Assembly (NCBI GenBank): GCA_029268145.1
Contig: JAJUHA010000018.1
Span: 1-41,096 of the forward strand
Source of the DNA: Sphingomonadaceae bacterium
GTDB taxonomy: Bacteria > Pseudomonadota > Alphaproteobacteria > Sphingomonadales > Sphingomonadaceae
Reading direction: 5' to 3'
DNA: 41,096 nucleotides
Position 1 is the first letter of the stretch, and every line of letters starts with the position of its first letter. The notes beneath the pieces were generated by a model that did no database searches, had not been told where the DNA came from, and saw only the letters and a program-made list of their open reading frames with translations. Positions 17,855-27,896 of this stretch are shown piece after piece. A program made the translations under genes and the position numbers.

Positions 17855-19668
17855 TGGCCCGACTCGACCCGCGCATCGCCGCCGTCACCGACCGCATCAT
17901 CGAGCGGTCTCAGACCTCGCGCCGACGCTACCTCGACCACCTCGACCGGGAGACCGACGCCGGGCTGCGCCGCGGCAGCCTCTCCTGCTCGAACCTCGCC
18001 CATGGCTTCGCCGCCGCGGAAGGCGACAAGCCGGTGCTCCGCGCCGGCCAGGCCCCCAACCTCGGGATCGTCACCGCCTACAACGACATGCTCTCGGCCC
18101 ACCAGCCCTATGGCCGCTACCCCGAGATGCTGAAGCTCTTCGCCCGCGAGGTGGGCGCGACCGCGCAGGTGGCGGGCGGCGTTCCCGCCATGTGCGATGG
18201 CGTGACCCAGGGCCAGGTCTCGATGGAGCTCTCGCTCCTCTCGCGCGATACCATCGCGCTCTCGGCGGCCGTGGCGCTCAGCCACGCCATGTTCGAGGGC
18301 GTCCTCTATCTCGGCATCTGCGACAAGATCGTCCCCGGCCTGCTCATCGCCGCGCTCCGCTTCGGCCACCTGCCGTCGCTCTTCGTGCCCTCGGGGCCGA
18401 TGCCCTCGGGGCTCTCGAACCGCGAGAAGGCGCGCATCCGCCAGCTTGCGGCCGAAGGAAGGGCCGGGCGCGAGGAACTCCTGGACGCGGAAGCCGCGAG
18501 CTACCACGCGCCGGGCACCTGCACCTTCTATGGCACCGCCAACTCCAACCAGATGCTGATGGAGCTGATGGGCCTCCATGTGCCGGGCGCGGCCTTCGTG
18601 CCGCCGGGGACGAGGCTCCGCCACGAGGTCACCCGGGCGGGCGTGCAGCGGCTGGCGGCCGTCGCCGGCGACCCGGGCAAGGCGATCGGCCGGCTGATCG
18701 ACGCGCGCAGCCTGGTGAACGCGATGGTCGGCCTGCTGGCGACCGGGGGGTCGACCAACCACGCCATCCACCTGCCGGCCATCGCCCGCGCCGCCGGGTT
18801 CCGGATCGACTGGGAGGATTTCGCCGCGCTCTCGGCCGCCGTGCCACTGATCGCGCGCGTCTATCCCTCGGGCGAGGCGGACGTGAACCAGTTCCACGCG
18901 GCCGGCGGCATGGGCTTCGTCATCGCGACGCTGATCGAGGCGGGCCTCGTCCACGCCGATGCCGCGACCGTCTGGGGCGGCGGGCTCGCGGCGCAGGCGC
19001 GCGTGCCGGTGCTGGAGGGCGATGCGCTCCACCTCGCCGACCCGCCGCAGCTTTCGGGGGACACGGAGATCCTGCGGCCGGCGTCGGCGCCGTTCCGCGC
19101 CGACGGCGGCATGCGGCTGGTGACCGGCAACCTCGGCCGGGCGATCTTCAAGACGAGCGCGGTCGACGAACGCCGCTGGACGCTGGACGCGCCCGCCGCG
19201 GTGTTCGAGAGCCAGGAGGCCGTGGTAGAAGCCTTCCGCGCCGGTGCGCTCGACCGCGACGTCGCCGTGGTGGTCAGGCACCAGGGGCCGCGCGCCAACG
19301 GCATGCCCGAGCTCCACAAGCTGATGCCCCCCCTCGGCGTGCTCCAGGACCGGGGCCATGCGGTGCTGCTGGTGACCGACGGGCGGCTCTCGGGCGCGTC
19401 GGGGAAGGTGCCGGCGGCCATCCACCTCGTGCCCGAGGCGCTCGGCGGCGGGCCGCTGGCGCGGGTGCGGGAGGGCGACCGGATCCGCCTGTGCGCGCGC
19501 TCGGGAGCGCTCGACTGCCTCGCGGCGGACTTCGCCGCCCGCCCGCGCGCGCCCTTGCCGCGGCTCGCAGCCGAGGGAACGGGCCGGGAGCTGTTCGCCC
19601 TGATGCGCGCGGCCTGCGACGATGCCGAGGCCGGCGCGAGCGCGATGCTGGCCGCGGCCGGGCTCTGA
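17854..19668 (+). CDS. edd: 6-phosphogluconate dehydratase
   Basis: This 604-aa enzyme of the IlvD/Edd family dehydrates 6-phosphogluconate to 2-keto-3-deoxy-6-phosphogluconate using an iron-sulfur cluster. Conserved segments include [45 protein letters not shown] and [11 protein letters not shown], with cysteines in the CDG, CDK and [10 protein letters not shown] segments. Length matches the family (about 605). The ATG at 17854 overlaps the pgl stop; an in-frame GTG precedes it directly. The gap to glk is three bases. Confidence 0.96.
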   Translation: MARLDPRIAAVTDRIIERSQTSRRRYLDHLDRETDAGLRRGSLSCSNLAHGFAAAEGDKPVLRAGQAPNLGIVTAYNDMLSAHQPYGRYPEMLKLFAREVGATAQVAGGVPAMCDGVTQGQVSMELSLLSRDTIALSAAVALSHAMFEGVLYLGICDKIVPGLLIAALRFGHLPSLFVPSGPMPSGLSNREKARIRQLAAEGRAGREELLDAEAASYHAPGTCTFYGTANSNQMLMELMGLHVPGAAFVPPGTRLRHEVTRAGVQRLAAVAGDPGKAIGRLIDARSLVNAMVGLLATGGSTNHAIHLPAIARAAGFRIDWEDFAALSAAVPLIARVYPSGEADVNQFHAAGGMGFVIATLIEAGLVHADAATVWGGGLAAQARVPVLEGDALHLADPPQLSGDTEILRPASAPFRADGGMRLVTGNLGRAIFKTSAVDERRWTLDAPAAVFESQEAVVEAFRAGALDRDVAVVVRHQGPRANGMPELHKLMPPLGVLQDRGHAVLLVTDGRLSGASGKVPAAIHLVPEALGGGPLARVREGDRIRLCARSGALDCLAADFAARPRAPLPRLAAEGTGRELFALMRAACDDAEAGASAMLAAAGL

Positions 19669-19671
19669 GCC

Positions 19672-20652
19672 GTGGAGCTGCTCGCCGCCGACATCGGCGG
19701 AACCCACGCCCGCTTCGCGCTTGCCACCCCGGGGCCGGACGGCCGGCCCCTGCTCGCTGCGGTCGCCTGCCTGAAGGTCGCCGACCACGCGAGCCTCGAC
19801 AGCGCGCTCGCGGCCTATGCGGCGGGGCTGGGGCGGCCGCTGCCGCGCCACGCCGCCCTCGCCGTGGCCGGGCCGGTCGAAGGCGAGCTCCTGAAGCTCA
19901 CCAACAACCCCTGGGTGCTGCGGCCGGCGCTGATGGCCGAGCGGCTCGGCTTCGCGGCGGTTGCGCTGGTCAATGACTTCGAGGCCGTGGCCCACGCCGT
20001 CGATGTCGCCGGCCCGGAAGATCTGGTGCCGCTCGCCGGCCCGGCGGCGGGCCTGCCGCCTGCCGGGGTCGTCAGCGTGATCGGGCCGGGCACGGGGCTC
20101 GGCGTTGCCATGCTGGTGCGGCAGCCGGGCGGAGTGGCCGGGCCGTCGCTCATCCTGCCGACCGAGGGCGGGCACATGGACTTCGCGCCCCTCGACAGCC
20201 TCGAGGACCGCATCCTCGCCGACCTGCGCGCCCGGTTCCGGCGGGTGTCGGTGGAGCGGGTGGTGGCCGGCCCAGGGCTTGCCAACCTCCGCGCCGCGCT
20301 CGCGGCCATCGAGGGGCGGCCGATCCTGCCCATGGAGGATTCCGCGCTGTGGGAGGCAGCCCGCGAGGGGGCGGACCCGCTTGCCCGCGCCGCGCTCGAC
20401 CGCTGGTGCCTGGCGCTCGGCAGCGTCGCCGGCGATCTCGCGCTCGCCCACTGGTCGGCGGCGGTGGTGCTCGCCGGCGGGATCGTGCCGCGGCTCGGCG
20501 GCTTCCTCGCCCGCTCCGGCTTCCACGCCCGGTTCGTCGCCAAGGGCCGGTTCGAGGCGCACATGGCGAAGCTGCCGGTCCTCGGCATCGCCCTGGCCGA
20601 GCCCGGTCTCGTCGGGGCGGCGGCGGCGGGCTTCCGGAGGTTCGCGGCATGA
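19672..20652 (+). CDS. glk: glucokinase
   Basis: This 326-aa ROK-unrelated bacterial glucokinase phosphorylates free glucose with ATP. Motifs are [12 protein letters not shown] (phosphate-binding loop), [18 protein letters not shown] with the catalytic Asp, GPGTGLG and EGGHMDF. It starts with GTG at 19672, three bases after the edd stop, and no alternative in-frame start gives the ADIGGT motif its usual position. Here it would act on glucose from the cytoplasmic alpha-glucosidase and from the MFS symporter. The stop overlaps eda (ATGA). Confidence 0.95.
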   Translation: MELLAADIGGTHARFALATPGPDGRPLLAAVACLKVADHASLDSALAAYAAGLGRPLPRHAALAVAGPVEGELLKLTNNPWVLRPALMAERLGFAAVALVNDFEAVAHAVDVAGPEDLVPLAGPAAGLPPAGVVSVIGPGTGLGVAMLVRQPGGVAGPSLILPTEGGHMDFAPLDSLEDRILADLRARFRRVSVERVVAGPGLANLRAALAAIEGRPILPMEDSALWEAAREGADPLARAALDRWCLALGSVAGDLALAHWSAAVVLAGGIVPRLGGFLARSGFHARFVAKGRFEAHMAKLPVLGIALAEPGLVGAAAAGFRRFAA

Positions 20653-21287
20653 GCGCACTCGACGCGCTGCTGGCGCGCCAGCCCGTCATCCCGGTCGTCG
20701 TCCTCGAGACTCTCTCCGAGGCCGTGCCGCTCGCCGAGGCGCTGGTCGCCGGCGGGCTTCCGGTCATCGAGGTGACGCTGAGGACCCCGGTTGCCCTCGA
20801 CGCGATCGCCGCCATGGCCGAGGTGGAGGGGGCGATCGTCGGCGCCGGCACGGTCAGGAACCCGGAGATGTTCGACCGCGCCCTCCTGGCCGGTGCGCGC
20901 TTCCTGGTGGCGCCCGGGCTGACCGAACGGCTGGCGCGCCACGCGAGCGAACGGGCCGTCCCCTTCCTCCCCGGCGTGGCCACTGCATCCGAGATCCTCG
21001 CCGGCCTCGACCATGGCTTCACCCGGTTCAAGTTCTTCCCCGCCATGGCCGCAGGCGGGCTGCCGGCGCTGGCGGCGCTGGCCGCCGTGTTCCCCGAGCT
21101 GCGCTTCTGCCCGACCGGCGGGATCACGGCGGCGACCGCGCCGGACTGGCTCGCCCACCCCGCGGTTGCCTGCGTCGGCGGGAGCTGGCTGGTGCCGAAG
21201 GGCCCGCTCGACCCGGGGGCCGTGACCCGGCTGGCGCGGGCGGCAGCCGCCCTGCGCGACGCGGGCGCACCCGGGGCGGCCGGCTGA
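20649..21287 (+). CDS. eda: 2-dehydro-3-deoxy-phosphogluconate (KDPG) aldolase
   Basis: This 212-aa class I aldolase splits KDPG to pyruvate and glyceraldehyde 3-phosphate, closing the Entner-Doudoroff route. The Schiff-base lysine is K128 in FTRFKFFPA and the base glutamate is E41 in VIEVTLRT, spaced as in E. coli Eda. PTGGI and the C-terminal GGSWL phosphate-binding segments are present. It is the last gene of the ten-gene operon. The 83-base gap to cysD contains a GTGGCGC (21315-21321)/GCGCCAC (21350-21356) inverted repeat with a long loop and no T-tract, so no clear terminator is visible. Confidence 0.95.
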   Translation: MSALDALLARQPVIPVVVLETLSEAVPLAEALVAGGLPVIEVTLRTPVALDAIAAMAEVEGAIVGAGTVRNPEMFDRALLAGARFLVAPGLTERLARHASERAVPFLPGVATASEILAGLDHGFTRFKFFPAMAAGGLPALAALAAVFPELRFCPTGGITAATAPDWLAHPAVACVGGSWLVPKGPLDPGAVTRLARAAAALRDAGAPGAAG

Positions 21288-21370
21288 GCCCGCCTCGCCG
21301 GGGGGCAAGGAAAAGTGGCGCCAGCCCGCCTCCGGCTCTGCTAGGGGCCGCGCCACAGGAAGGAAGCCGA

Positions 21371-22312
21371 ATGACGCCCCAGGCCATGCCGCGCGTGGCA
21401 GCGCGCACGCCCGACCATCTCGACCATCTCGACCGGCTCGAGGCCGAGGCCATCCACATCCTGCGCGAGGTGGTGGCCGAGACCGAGAAGCCGGTGATGC
21501 TCTACTCGGTCGGCAAGGATTCCGCCGTGATGCTGCACCTGGCGCAGAAGGCCTTCTACCCGGCCCCGCCGCCCTTCCCGCTCCTGCACATCGCCAGCGG
21601 CTGGGACTTCGCCGCCATGCTCGCCCACCGCGACCGGATGGCGGCCGCGACCGGAATGGAGCTGCTCGTCCATCACAATGACGCAGCCGCAGCGCAGGGC
21701 GTGAACCCGTTCGACACGCCCACACCCGTCTACACCCGGCTCATGCTGACCGAGACGCTGACCGCCGCGCTCGACCAGCACGGCTTCGACGCGGCCTTCG
21801 GCGGGGCCCGGCGCGACGAGGAGAAGGCGCGGGCGAAGGAACGGGTCTTCTCCTTCCGCGGCGCCAACCACGCCTGGGACCCGCGCAACCAGCGCCCGGA
21901 ACTGTGGAACCTCTACAATGCGAGGAAGCGCCGGGGCGAGACCATCCGCGTCTTCCCGCTCTCCAACTGGACCGAGCAGGATGTCTGGGCCTACATCGCC
22001 CGCGAGAACGTGCCGCTCGTGCCGCTCTACTTCGCCGCCGAGCGGCCGACCGTCCGGCGCGGGGACATGCTGCTGGTGGTCGATGACGACCGCTTCCGCT
22101 TCCGCCCCGGCGAGCGCGCCGAGCCGCGCTGGGTCCGGTTCCGCACGCTCGGCTGCTACCCGCTGACCGGCGCGATCGAGAGCCGGGCGATGACGCTGCC
22201 CGAAATCCTCGCCGAGATGCGCGCCTCGCGCGTGTCCGAGCGGGCCGGCCGCGCAGTCGACCATGATGAGGCCGCCTCGATGGAGAAGAAGAAGCAGGAG
22301 GGCTATTTCTGA
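21371..22312 (+). CDS. cysD: sulfate adenylyltransferase subunit 2
   Basis: This 313-aa PP-loop subunit makes adenosine 5'-phosphosulfate from sulfate and ATP together with CysN. It has the PP-loop [34 protein letters not shown] and the C-terminal [15 protein letters not shown] and EKKKQEGYF segments of CysD. AGGAAGG precedes the ATG. One deviation stands out: the usual L-H-V-D-T-T-W-K-F segment reads L-H-I-A-S-G-W-D-F here, losing the conserved Asp. The gene overlaps cysNC by one base. Confidence 0.94.
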   Translation: MTPQAMPRVAARTPDHLDHLDRLEAEAIHILREVVAETEKPVMLYSVGKDSAVMLHLAQKAFYPAPPPFPLLHIASGWDFAAMLAHRDRMAAATGMELLVHHNDAAAAQGVNPFDTPTPVYTRLMLTETLTAALDQHGFDAAFGGARRDEEKARAKERVFSFRGANHAWDPRNQRPELWNLYNARKRRGETIRVFPLSNWTEQDVWAYIARENVPLVPLYFAAERPTVRRGDMLLVVDDDRFRFRPGERAEPRWVRFRTLGCYPLTGAIESRAMTLPEILAEMRASRVSERAGRAVDHDEAASMEKKKQEGYF

Positions 22313-24222
22313 TGGCGCGCGGCGAAGCAGCCCGCGATCACGCGGCCCTGGCGGCGCCCCCGGCAGTGGGGGCGGAGCCCAGGCCGGCAAAGTCGCTGCT
22401 GCGCTTCCTCACCTGCGGCTCGGTCGACGACGGCAAGTCGACCCTCATCGGCCGCCTGCTCCACGACACGCGGATGCTGACCGACGACCAGAGGGCCGCG
22501 CTCGAGGCGGACTCGCGGCGCCACGGCACGCAGGGGGCGGACATCGACTTCGCGCTGCTGGTGGACGGGCTTTCCGCCGAGCGCGAGCAGGGCATCACCA
22601 TCGATGTCGCCTACCGCTACTTCGAGACGCCCGCGCGCAAGTTCATCGTCGCCGACACGCCGGGCCACGAGCAATATACCCGCAACATGGTGACCGGGGC
22701 CTCGACCGCGGATCTCGCCATCCTCCTGGTCGATGCGCGGAAGGGCCTGCTCACCCAGACGAGGCGCCACGCCTGCCTCGTCAACCTGCTCGGCATCCGC
22801 AACATCGTGCTTGCCGTCAACAAGATGGATCTCGTCGGCCATGACGAGGGCGTCTTTGCCGCGATCGTGGCGGAGTTCCGCGCCTTCGCCGGGCGGATCG
22901 GAATGTCCGAGCCCGTCGCCATCCCGCTCTCCGCGCTGCGCGGCGAGAATGTGACGGCGCCGGCGCCCGCCATGCCCTGGTACCGGGGCCCGACGCTCCT
23001 CGCCCATCTCGAGACGGTGGAGGTGGATGCAGCGCGCGCGCAGGCGCGGCCGTTCCGGCTGCCGGTGCAGTGGGTGAACCGGCCGTCGCAGGCATTCCGC
23101 GGCTTTGCCGGGCTGATCGCGTCCGGCACGGTCCGGCCCGGCGACGAGGTGCGGGTGCTCCCCGCCGGGCGGACCACGCGGGTCGCGCGCATCGTCACCA
23201 TGGATGGCGACCTCGCCGCCGCCGTCGCCGGGCAGTCGGTCACGCTGACCCTGGCGGATGAGATCGACTGCGCCCGCGGCAGCGTGATCGCCGCCGCCGA
23301 CGCCCCGCCGCAGATGGCCGACCAGTTCGAGGCGACGATCGTCTGGATGGACGCAGCGCCGCTCCATGTCGGCCGGGGCTACTGGCTGAAGCTCGGCACC
23401 GAGACCGTCTCGGCAAGCGTCGCCGCGCCCAAATATGCGATCAACGTGAACACGCTCGAGCATCTGGCCGCCAAGACGCTGGAGATGAACGCGATCGGCG
23501 TGGCCGAGATCAGGTGCGACCGCGCCATCGTCTTCGAGCCCTATGCCGAGAGCCGGACGCTCGGCGGCTTCATCCTCATCGACAAGCTGACCAACGCGAC
23601 GGTTGCGGCCGGCATGCTGCACTTCGCGCTCAGACGCTCGCAGAATGTCCACTGGCAGGCGCTCGAGGTCAGCCGCGAGGCGCGCGCCGCGCTCAAGAAC
23701 CAGAAGCCGGCCGTGCTCTGGTTCACCGGGCTCTCGGGCGCGGGCAAGTCGACGATCGCCAACCTGGTCGAGAAGCGGCTGCACCGGATGAACCGGCACA
23801 CCTTCCTGCTCGATGGCGACAATGTCCGCCACGGGCTGTGCCGCGACCTCGGCTTCACCGAGGCCGACCGGATCGAGAACATCCGCCGGGTGGGCGAAGT
23901 GGCGCGCCTGATGGCCGATGCCGGGCTCATCGTGATCACGGCCTTCATCTCGCCGTTCCGCGCCGAGCGCGAGATGGTGCGGCGGATGCTGCCCGAGGGC
24001 GAGTTCGTCGAGATCTTCGTCGACACGCCGCTCGAAGTGGCGGAAGCCCGCGACGTCAAGGGCCTCTACGCCAAGGCGCGGGCCGGCAGGCTCGCCAACT
24101 TCACCGGGATCGACAGCCCCTACGAGCCGCCGGAGGCGCCCGAGATCCGGATCGACACGACGGCGGTCTCGCCCGAGGAGGCGGCGCGCCACATCGTCGA
24201 CCGCCTGCTCGGCGAGGACTGA
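22312..24222 (+). CDS. cysNC: bifunctional sulfate adenylyltransferase subunit 1 / APS kinase
   Basis: This 636-aa protein is a CysN-CysC fusion. The N-terminal GTPase domain has GSVDDGKS (36-43), an effector segment [29 protein letters not shown] and NKMD, followed by EF-Tu-like beta-barrel domains to about residue 450. The C-terminal APS kinase has Walker [10 protein letters not shown] at about 473-481, DGDNVRHGL, and the substrate lid [20 protein letters not shown]. Together with CysD it turns sulfate into PAPS for assimilation. The start ATG overlaps the cysD stop. Confidence 0.96.
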   Translation: MARGEAARDHAALAAPPAVGAEPRPAKSLLRFLTCGSVDDGKSTLIGRLLHDTRMLTDDQRAALEADSRRHGTQGADIDFALLVDGLSAEREQGITIDVAYRYFETPARKFIVADTPGHEQYTRNMVTGASTADLAILLVDARKGLLTQTRRHACLVNLLGIRNIVLAVNKMDLVGHDEGVFAAIVAEFRAFAGRIGMSEPVAIPLSALRGENVTAPAPAMPWYRGPTLLAHLETVEVDAARAQARPFRLPVQWVNRPSQAFRGFAGLIASGTVRPGDEVRVLPAGRTTRVARIVTMDGDLAAAVAGQSVTLTLADEIDCARGSVIAAADAPPQMADQFEATIVWMDAAPLHVGRGYWLKLGTETVSASVAAPKYAINVNTLEHLAAKTLEMNAIGVAEIRCDRAIVFEPYAESRTLGGFILIDKLTNATVAAGMLHFALRRSQNVHWQALEVSREARAALKNQKPAVLWFTGLSGAGKSTIANLVEKRLHRMNRHTFLLDGDNVRHGLCRDLGFTEADRIENIRRVGEVARLMADAGLIVITAFISPFRAEREMVRRMLPEGEFVEIFVDTPLEVAEARDVKGLYAKARAGRLANFTGIDSPYEPPEAPEIRIDTTAVSPEEAARHIVDRLLGED

Positions 24223-24233
24223 CCCCCAAACCT

Positions 24234-24258
24234 GGGGCGGCCGCGCCGGCGCCGCCCC
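24234..24258 (+). terminator. candidate terminator hairpin after cysNC
   Basis: GGGGCGGC (24234-24241) pairs perfectly with GCCGCCCC (24251-24258) across a nine-base loop, 12 bases after the cysNC stop. No T-run follows. The 15-mer CCGCGCCGGCGCCGC within it (24241-24255) recurs at 24264-24278 and contains a self-complementary core, so a second hairpin is possible. The rest of the 214-base gap is GC-rich until the iron-box-like site. Confidence 0.45.
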
Positions 24259-24382
24259 ACGGTCCGCGCCGGCGCCGCGCGCCCTGACGCTGCCTGCCTT
24301 GCCGCCGCCCGCCTCGATGCCGCTTGCCCCCGTGACCGCGCGGGGGCCGCGCGCGGAACCGGGATGATCAGCCAGTCATAAG

Positions 24383-24402
24383 AATGAGACTGACTCGCAC
24401 TT
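24383..24402. promoter_or_regulatory. Fur-box-like site upstream of the siderophore receptor
   Basis: AATGAGACTGACTCGCACTT, read on the other strand as AAGTGCGAGTCAGTCTCATT, resembles the TGCGAATnATTCTCATT form of iron boxes found before siderophore receptor genes. It lies 34 bases upstream of the ATG at 24437, in the least GC-rich part of the gap. Iron control is expected for a siderophore receptor; binding by Fur is inferred. Confidence 0.45.
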
Positions 24403-24436
24403 GCATCACACGCACGCGCCCTGATAACGGGCCGCC

Positions 24437-26599
24437 ATGCCGCTGCCCTCGCCCGCCCCCGCCCGCCCCGTCGCCGCCAGAAAGGGACGCGCCGTCGCGG
24501 CCCTGGCCCTTGCCCTCCTGCCCCCGGGCCTCGCCGCCCGGGCGGCCGAGGCGCCCGAACCCCTGGCCGAGCCGGCGCCGGCGGAGATCCTCGTCGTCGG
24601 CCGCGTCGCCCGGCTCTACCGCGTGCCGGAGACCAGCATCGGCCGGATGGCGACCGACCCGCTCGACATCCCGCAGTCGGTCACGCTCCTCAACCGCCAG
24701 CTGATCGAGGACCAGGGCGCGCGCGACATCACCGACCTCTACCGCAACATCGCCGGAGTCACCCTGTTCAGCTATTCGGGAATCACCTTCCGCGGCTTCC
24801 GCCAGGACGAGGTCTTCTACGACCAGCTGCGCGGGGATCCCTTCTCGGGCTTCACCGTCCCCCAGCTGTTCACGGTCGAACGCGTCGAGGTGCTGAAGGG
24901 GCCGGCCGGGATGCTGTTCGGCCCCGGCGCGCCGGGCGGAGTCATCAACTATGTGTCGAAGCAGCCGGAGGAGGAGCGGCAGCTCGCCGCCCAGGCCGCC
25001 CTGGGAAGCTTCGACCGCCGCGGCGGCTGGCTCGAGGCGACCGGCCGGCTCGACCCCGAAGGCATCGTCACGATCCGCGCCGCCGGCTTCCACGAGGAGC
25101 AGGCGAGCTTCCGCGCGAACGCCGGCCTTTCGACGACGATCCTGGACGGCGGTCTCGCCGTCCGTCTCGCCCCCGCGACCCGGCTGGTCCTTCAGGCCAC
25201 CCACACCGACCAGACCGCGCCCGGCAACCGGCTGCGCGGCGTTCCGACCGACGATGCCGGACGGTTCCTCGCCGGCATTTCCTGGAACCACAACGAGCCG
25301 TCCGATTCGCTTGCTCTGCGCGCGACCGCGCTGCAGGCCCGGCTGGCCAGCCAGCTCACGCCGACGCTGTCGCTCGATGCCCGGCTGCGCCATGTCGAGA
25401 GCCGCGAGGAACAGCAGTATCACGAGCCGTTCGGCTTGCTTGACACCGACCGCGACGGCACCCCCGACACCAGCCGCCGCCAGTATCGCGACCAGCTGCG
25501 CACCTTCCAATCCCTCGCCGGCGCGGTGAGCCTTGCATGGAGCGCGGGGGCCATCGGGCCCACCTCCCACCGCATCCTCGCCGGTGTCGATTTCGCCAGC
25601 AGCGACCAGCTCTTCTTCGGCCGCTCGACCACGGCCGGCGTGCCGACCCTCAGCCTCCGGGACCCCATCTACGGCCGCACCGAAGGACTGCCCTACAAGA
25701 CCGGGCCCCGCCCGCTCGGGGCGGACACGCGCGCCGTCCGCCGCGGCGTCTATCTGCAGGACCAGGTCGACATCGGCCGATGGCTCACGCTGGTCGGCGG
25801 CCTGCGCCACGACCGGTTCGAGGACGCGGACAGGCTGTCCGGCGCAGGCTTCACCGGCACGGACATGAGCTGGCGGGCCGGGATCATCGGCCGGCCCCGC
25901 CCCGATGTCGCGCTCTACGCCTCATGGTCGACGAGCTTCGAGCCGCAGCCGATCGGCAACCAGGACGCGCAGCGAGGCGGGCCTTTTCCGCCGCAGACGG
26001 GCGACCAGGTCGAGCTCGGCGCCAGGACCGCCCTTCGGGACGGTCGCGTCCAGCTCGCTGCAGCCCTCTACCAGATCCGCCGGCAGAATCTCGTCCAGGT
26101 CGATCCGACCCAGCCTCCGGTCGGCGGGCGCGAGCAGCTTGCGGCACTCGGCGAAGTGCGCAGCCGCGGCTTCGAGCTGGAAGCCGCCATCGATGTCACG
26201 CCCGACTGGGTCGTGACCGCCAACTACGGCTACAACGACACCGTCGTCACGGCCGACAATGGCCGCAACCCGCTCACCAACGCGGTCGGCAGCCGCTTCG
26301 CCAATGCGCCGAGGCACCAGGCCGGCTTCTGGACCCGCTACCAGCTGCCCGCCCTGCGCACCGCGGTCGCGCTGGGCGGCGAGCATGTCTCCGAGCGGAT
26401 CAGCCTGTCGGGCCAGCGGGTGCGGCCCTACACCATCTTCGATGCCTCGCTCATCCACGAGCGCGGGCCGCTTCGCCTGCTGCTGCGCCTCGACAACATC
26501 TTCGACGCGACCTACGCCGCCTCGGGCTTCATCGACCGCACCGGCCACTTTCCCGGCGAGCCGCGCACTCTCCTGTTCGAGGCGAGGCTCAGCTACTGA
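24437..26599 (+). CDS. TonB-dependent siderophore receptor
   Basis: This 720-aa receptor has an N-terminal export signal (Arg/Lys-containing start, hydrophobic AALALALLPPGLA, cleavage near A-R-A-A-E), TonB box ILVVGR at about 51-56, and a plug domain with DIPQSVTLLNRQLIEDQG and VEVLKGPAGMLFGPGAPGG. These are diagnostic of the FhuA/FpvA-like siderophore receptor class. The barrel ends in ARLSY with a terminal Tyr. The siderophore cannot be deduced. It overlaps the PepSY gene by one base, a common pairing in iron uptake. No strong ribosome-binding site precedes the ATG. Confidence 0.92.
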   Translation: MPLPSPAPARPVAARKGRAVAALALALLPPGLAARAAEAPEPLAEPAPAEILVVGRVARLYRVPETSIGRMATDPLDIPQSVTLLNRQLIEDQGARDITDLYRNIAGVTLFSYSGITFRGFRQDEVFYDQLRGDPFSGFTVPQLFTVERVEVLKGPAGMLFGPGAPGGVINYVSKQPEEERQLAAQAALGSFDRRGGWLEATGRLDPEGIVTIRAAGFHEEQASFRANAGLSTTILDGGLAVRLAPATRLVLQATHTDQTAPGNRLRGVPTDDAGRFLAGISWNHNEPSDSLALRATALQARLASQLTPTLSLDARLRHVESREEQQYHEPFGLLDTDRDGTPDTSRRQYRDQLRTFQSLAGAVSLAWSAGAIGPTSHRILAGVDFASSDQLFFGRSTTAGVPTLSLRDPIYGRTEGLPYKTGPRPLGADTRAVRRGVYLQDQVDIGRWLTLVGGLRHDRFEDADRLSGAGFTGTDMSWRAGIIGRPRPDVALYASWSTSFEPQPIGNQDAQRGGPFPPQTGDQVELGARTALRDGRVQLAAALYQIRRQNLVQVDPTQPPVGGREQLAALGEVRSRGFELEAAIDVTPDWVVTANYGYNDTVVTADNGRNPLTNAVGSRFANAPRHQAGFWTRYQLPALRTAVALGGEHVSERISLSGQRVRPYTIFDASLIHERGPLRLLLRLDNIFDATYAASGFIDRTGHFPGEPRTLLFEARLSY

Positions 26600-27855
26600 T
26601 GGCCGGCGCGCCCGCTCCGCGCACCACCGAGAAGGCCGGCGGGCGCGCCCTGTGGTGGCGGATCCACGCCTGGGCCGGCCTCAAGCTCTCGATCTTCCTG
26701 GTCTTCATCCTCGCCACGGGCACGCTCGCCACGCTGGCCTACGAGATCGACTGGCTGATCCGCCCCGCGCTCAGGATCGCGCCCCGGCCCGAGGCGCCGC
26801 CGCGATGGGGCGCGATGCTCGAGAATGCGCGGGAGACCCTGCCCCGGGGCGGCAGCATCGGCCAGCTCGCGCTCGGCGAAGAGCCGTTCATGGCCGCCAG
26901 CGCCACGCGGTTCGACGCGACCGAGCGCCCGTCCTTCGTCTATCTCGACCCCGCCACCGGCGAGGTGACCGGCACCGGTTCCTGGGTGACGGTGCATCGC
27001 ATCCTCCGCCAGGCCCATCGCCACCTGATGCTTCCCACCAGGGTCGGCGTTCCGATCGTCTCCTCGCTCGCCCTCCTCCTCCTCGCCTCGATGGTGAGCG
27101 GCCTCGTCACCTACCGGCGCTTCTGGACCGGCCTTCTCCGCCGGCCGCGCACGCGCAAGGGCCTGCCGGTGCTGCGCGACCGGCGCTTCATGGGCGATGC
27201 CCACCGGCTGGCCGGCCTCTGGTCGCTCCCCCTCCTCCTCGTCATGATCGCAACCGGCCTGTGGTATCTGGCGGAATCGCTGGGCGCGGCAGCGCCGCCG
27301 CCTGCCGCCCAGCAGCGGGCACGGACGCTGCTGGCGGACGCGCCGGCCGCGCCCCCCGTCTCCGGCGCCATGCTCGACGCCCTGGTCGCGCGCGCCCGCG
27401 CCGCCATTCCCGGGCTCGAGGTGCGCGCCATCCGCCTGCCGCGCAGGCCGGGCGAGAGCCTGGTCGTCAGCGGGCAGGCGAGCGCCTGGCTGGTGCGCGA
27501 CCGCGCCAATGCCGTGCACTTCGACCCTGCCAGCGGCCGCCTCCTCGCCGTGTCGCGCGGCGAGGAGCTCAACCTTCACCAGAGGATCTCGGAAGCGGCC
27601 GATCCGCTCCACTTCGGGACGTTCGGCGGGCTCGCGATGAAGCTGCTCTGGTTCGTCCTCGGCCTCCTGCTCACCGGGCTCGCCGTCTCGGGGGTGATGA
27701 TCACCTCGCTGCGTCTCGCCCTGGCCGCGCGCGACGCACCGGTGCGGCTGTCGGCCCGCGCCTGGATCGCCATGGGCGCCTGGCGCTATGCCGGCGCGGC
27801 CGCCATCCTCGTCACCCTCCTGGCAGCGCCGCTGGCCCTTGCCGGGCGGTTCTGA
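26599..27855 (+). CDS. PepSY-associated membrane protein (PiuB/FsqB-like, iron uptake)
   Basis: This 418-aa inner-membrane protein has the PepSY_TM layout: a membrane helix following WWRIHAWAGLKLS, a periplasmic PepSY loop with YLDPATGEVTG, paired helices after H-R-x-H (VHRILRQAHRHLML), a further H-R segment (MGDAHRLAGLWS), a second PepSY region (VHFDPASGRLL) and a C-terminal helix pair with LHFGTFGG. The paired histidines fit a heme- or flavin-linked ferric-siderophore reductase, the proposed role of this family. It is translationally coupled to the siderophore receptor and so probably iron-regulated with it. Confidence 0.87.
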   Translation: MAGAPAPRTTEKAGGRALWWRIHAWAGLKLSIFLVFILATGTLATLAYEIDWLIRPALRIAPRPEAPPRWGAMLENARETLPRGGSIGQLALGEEPFMAASATRFDATERPSFVYLDPATGEVTGTGSWVTVHRILRQAHRHLMLPTRVGVPIVSSLALLLLASMVSGLVTYRRFWTGLLRRPRTRKGLPVLRDRRFMGDAHRLAGLWSLPLLLVMIATGLWYLAESLGAAAPPPAAQQRARTLLADAPAAPPVSGAMLDALVARARAAIPGLEVRAIRLPRRPGESLVVSGQASAWLVRDRANAVHFDPASGRLLAVSRGEELNLHQRISEAADPLHFGTFGGLAMKLLWFVLGLLLTGLAVSGVMITSLRLALAARDAPVRLSARAWIAMGAWRYAGAAAILVTLLAAPLALAGRF

Positions 27856-27870
27856 CGCGCAGCCGGGCCG

Positions 27871-27891
27871 GCCCCTGCAGCGCGCCGGGGC
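27871..27891. terminator. weak hairpin between convergent genes
   Basis: GCCCC (27871-27875) and GGGGC (27887-27891) pair across an 11-base loop in the 41-base gap between the PepSY stop and the ligase stop. An alternative pairing CCTGC/GCAGG overlaps it. There is no T-tract in either direction. It could serve both convergent transcripts, but the stem is short. Confidence 0.25.
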
Positions 27892-27896
27892 AGGAG

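Noticed and set aside
17443-20658. A 1071-codon open frame on the minus strand
   Set aside because: Antisense to pgl, edd and glk, all clearly recognised; composition-driven shadow.
21315-21356. GTGGCGC/GCGCCAC inverted repeat between eda and cysD as a terminator or operator
   Set aside because: The loop is 28 bases, there is no T-tract, and short GC-rich inverted repeats are expected by chance here.
24241-24278. Direct repeat of CCGCGCCGGCGCCGC as a regulatory element
   Set aside because: It is low-complexity GC sequence within a likely terminator region and not linked to a promoter.
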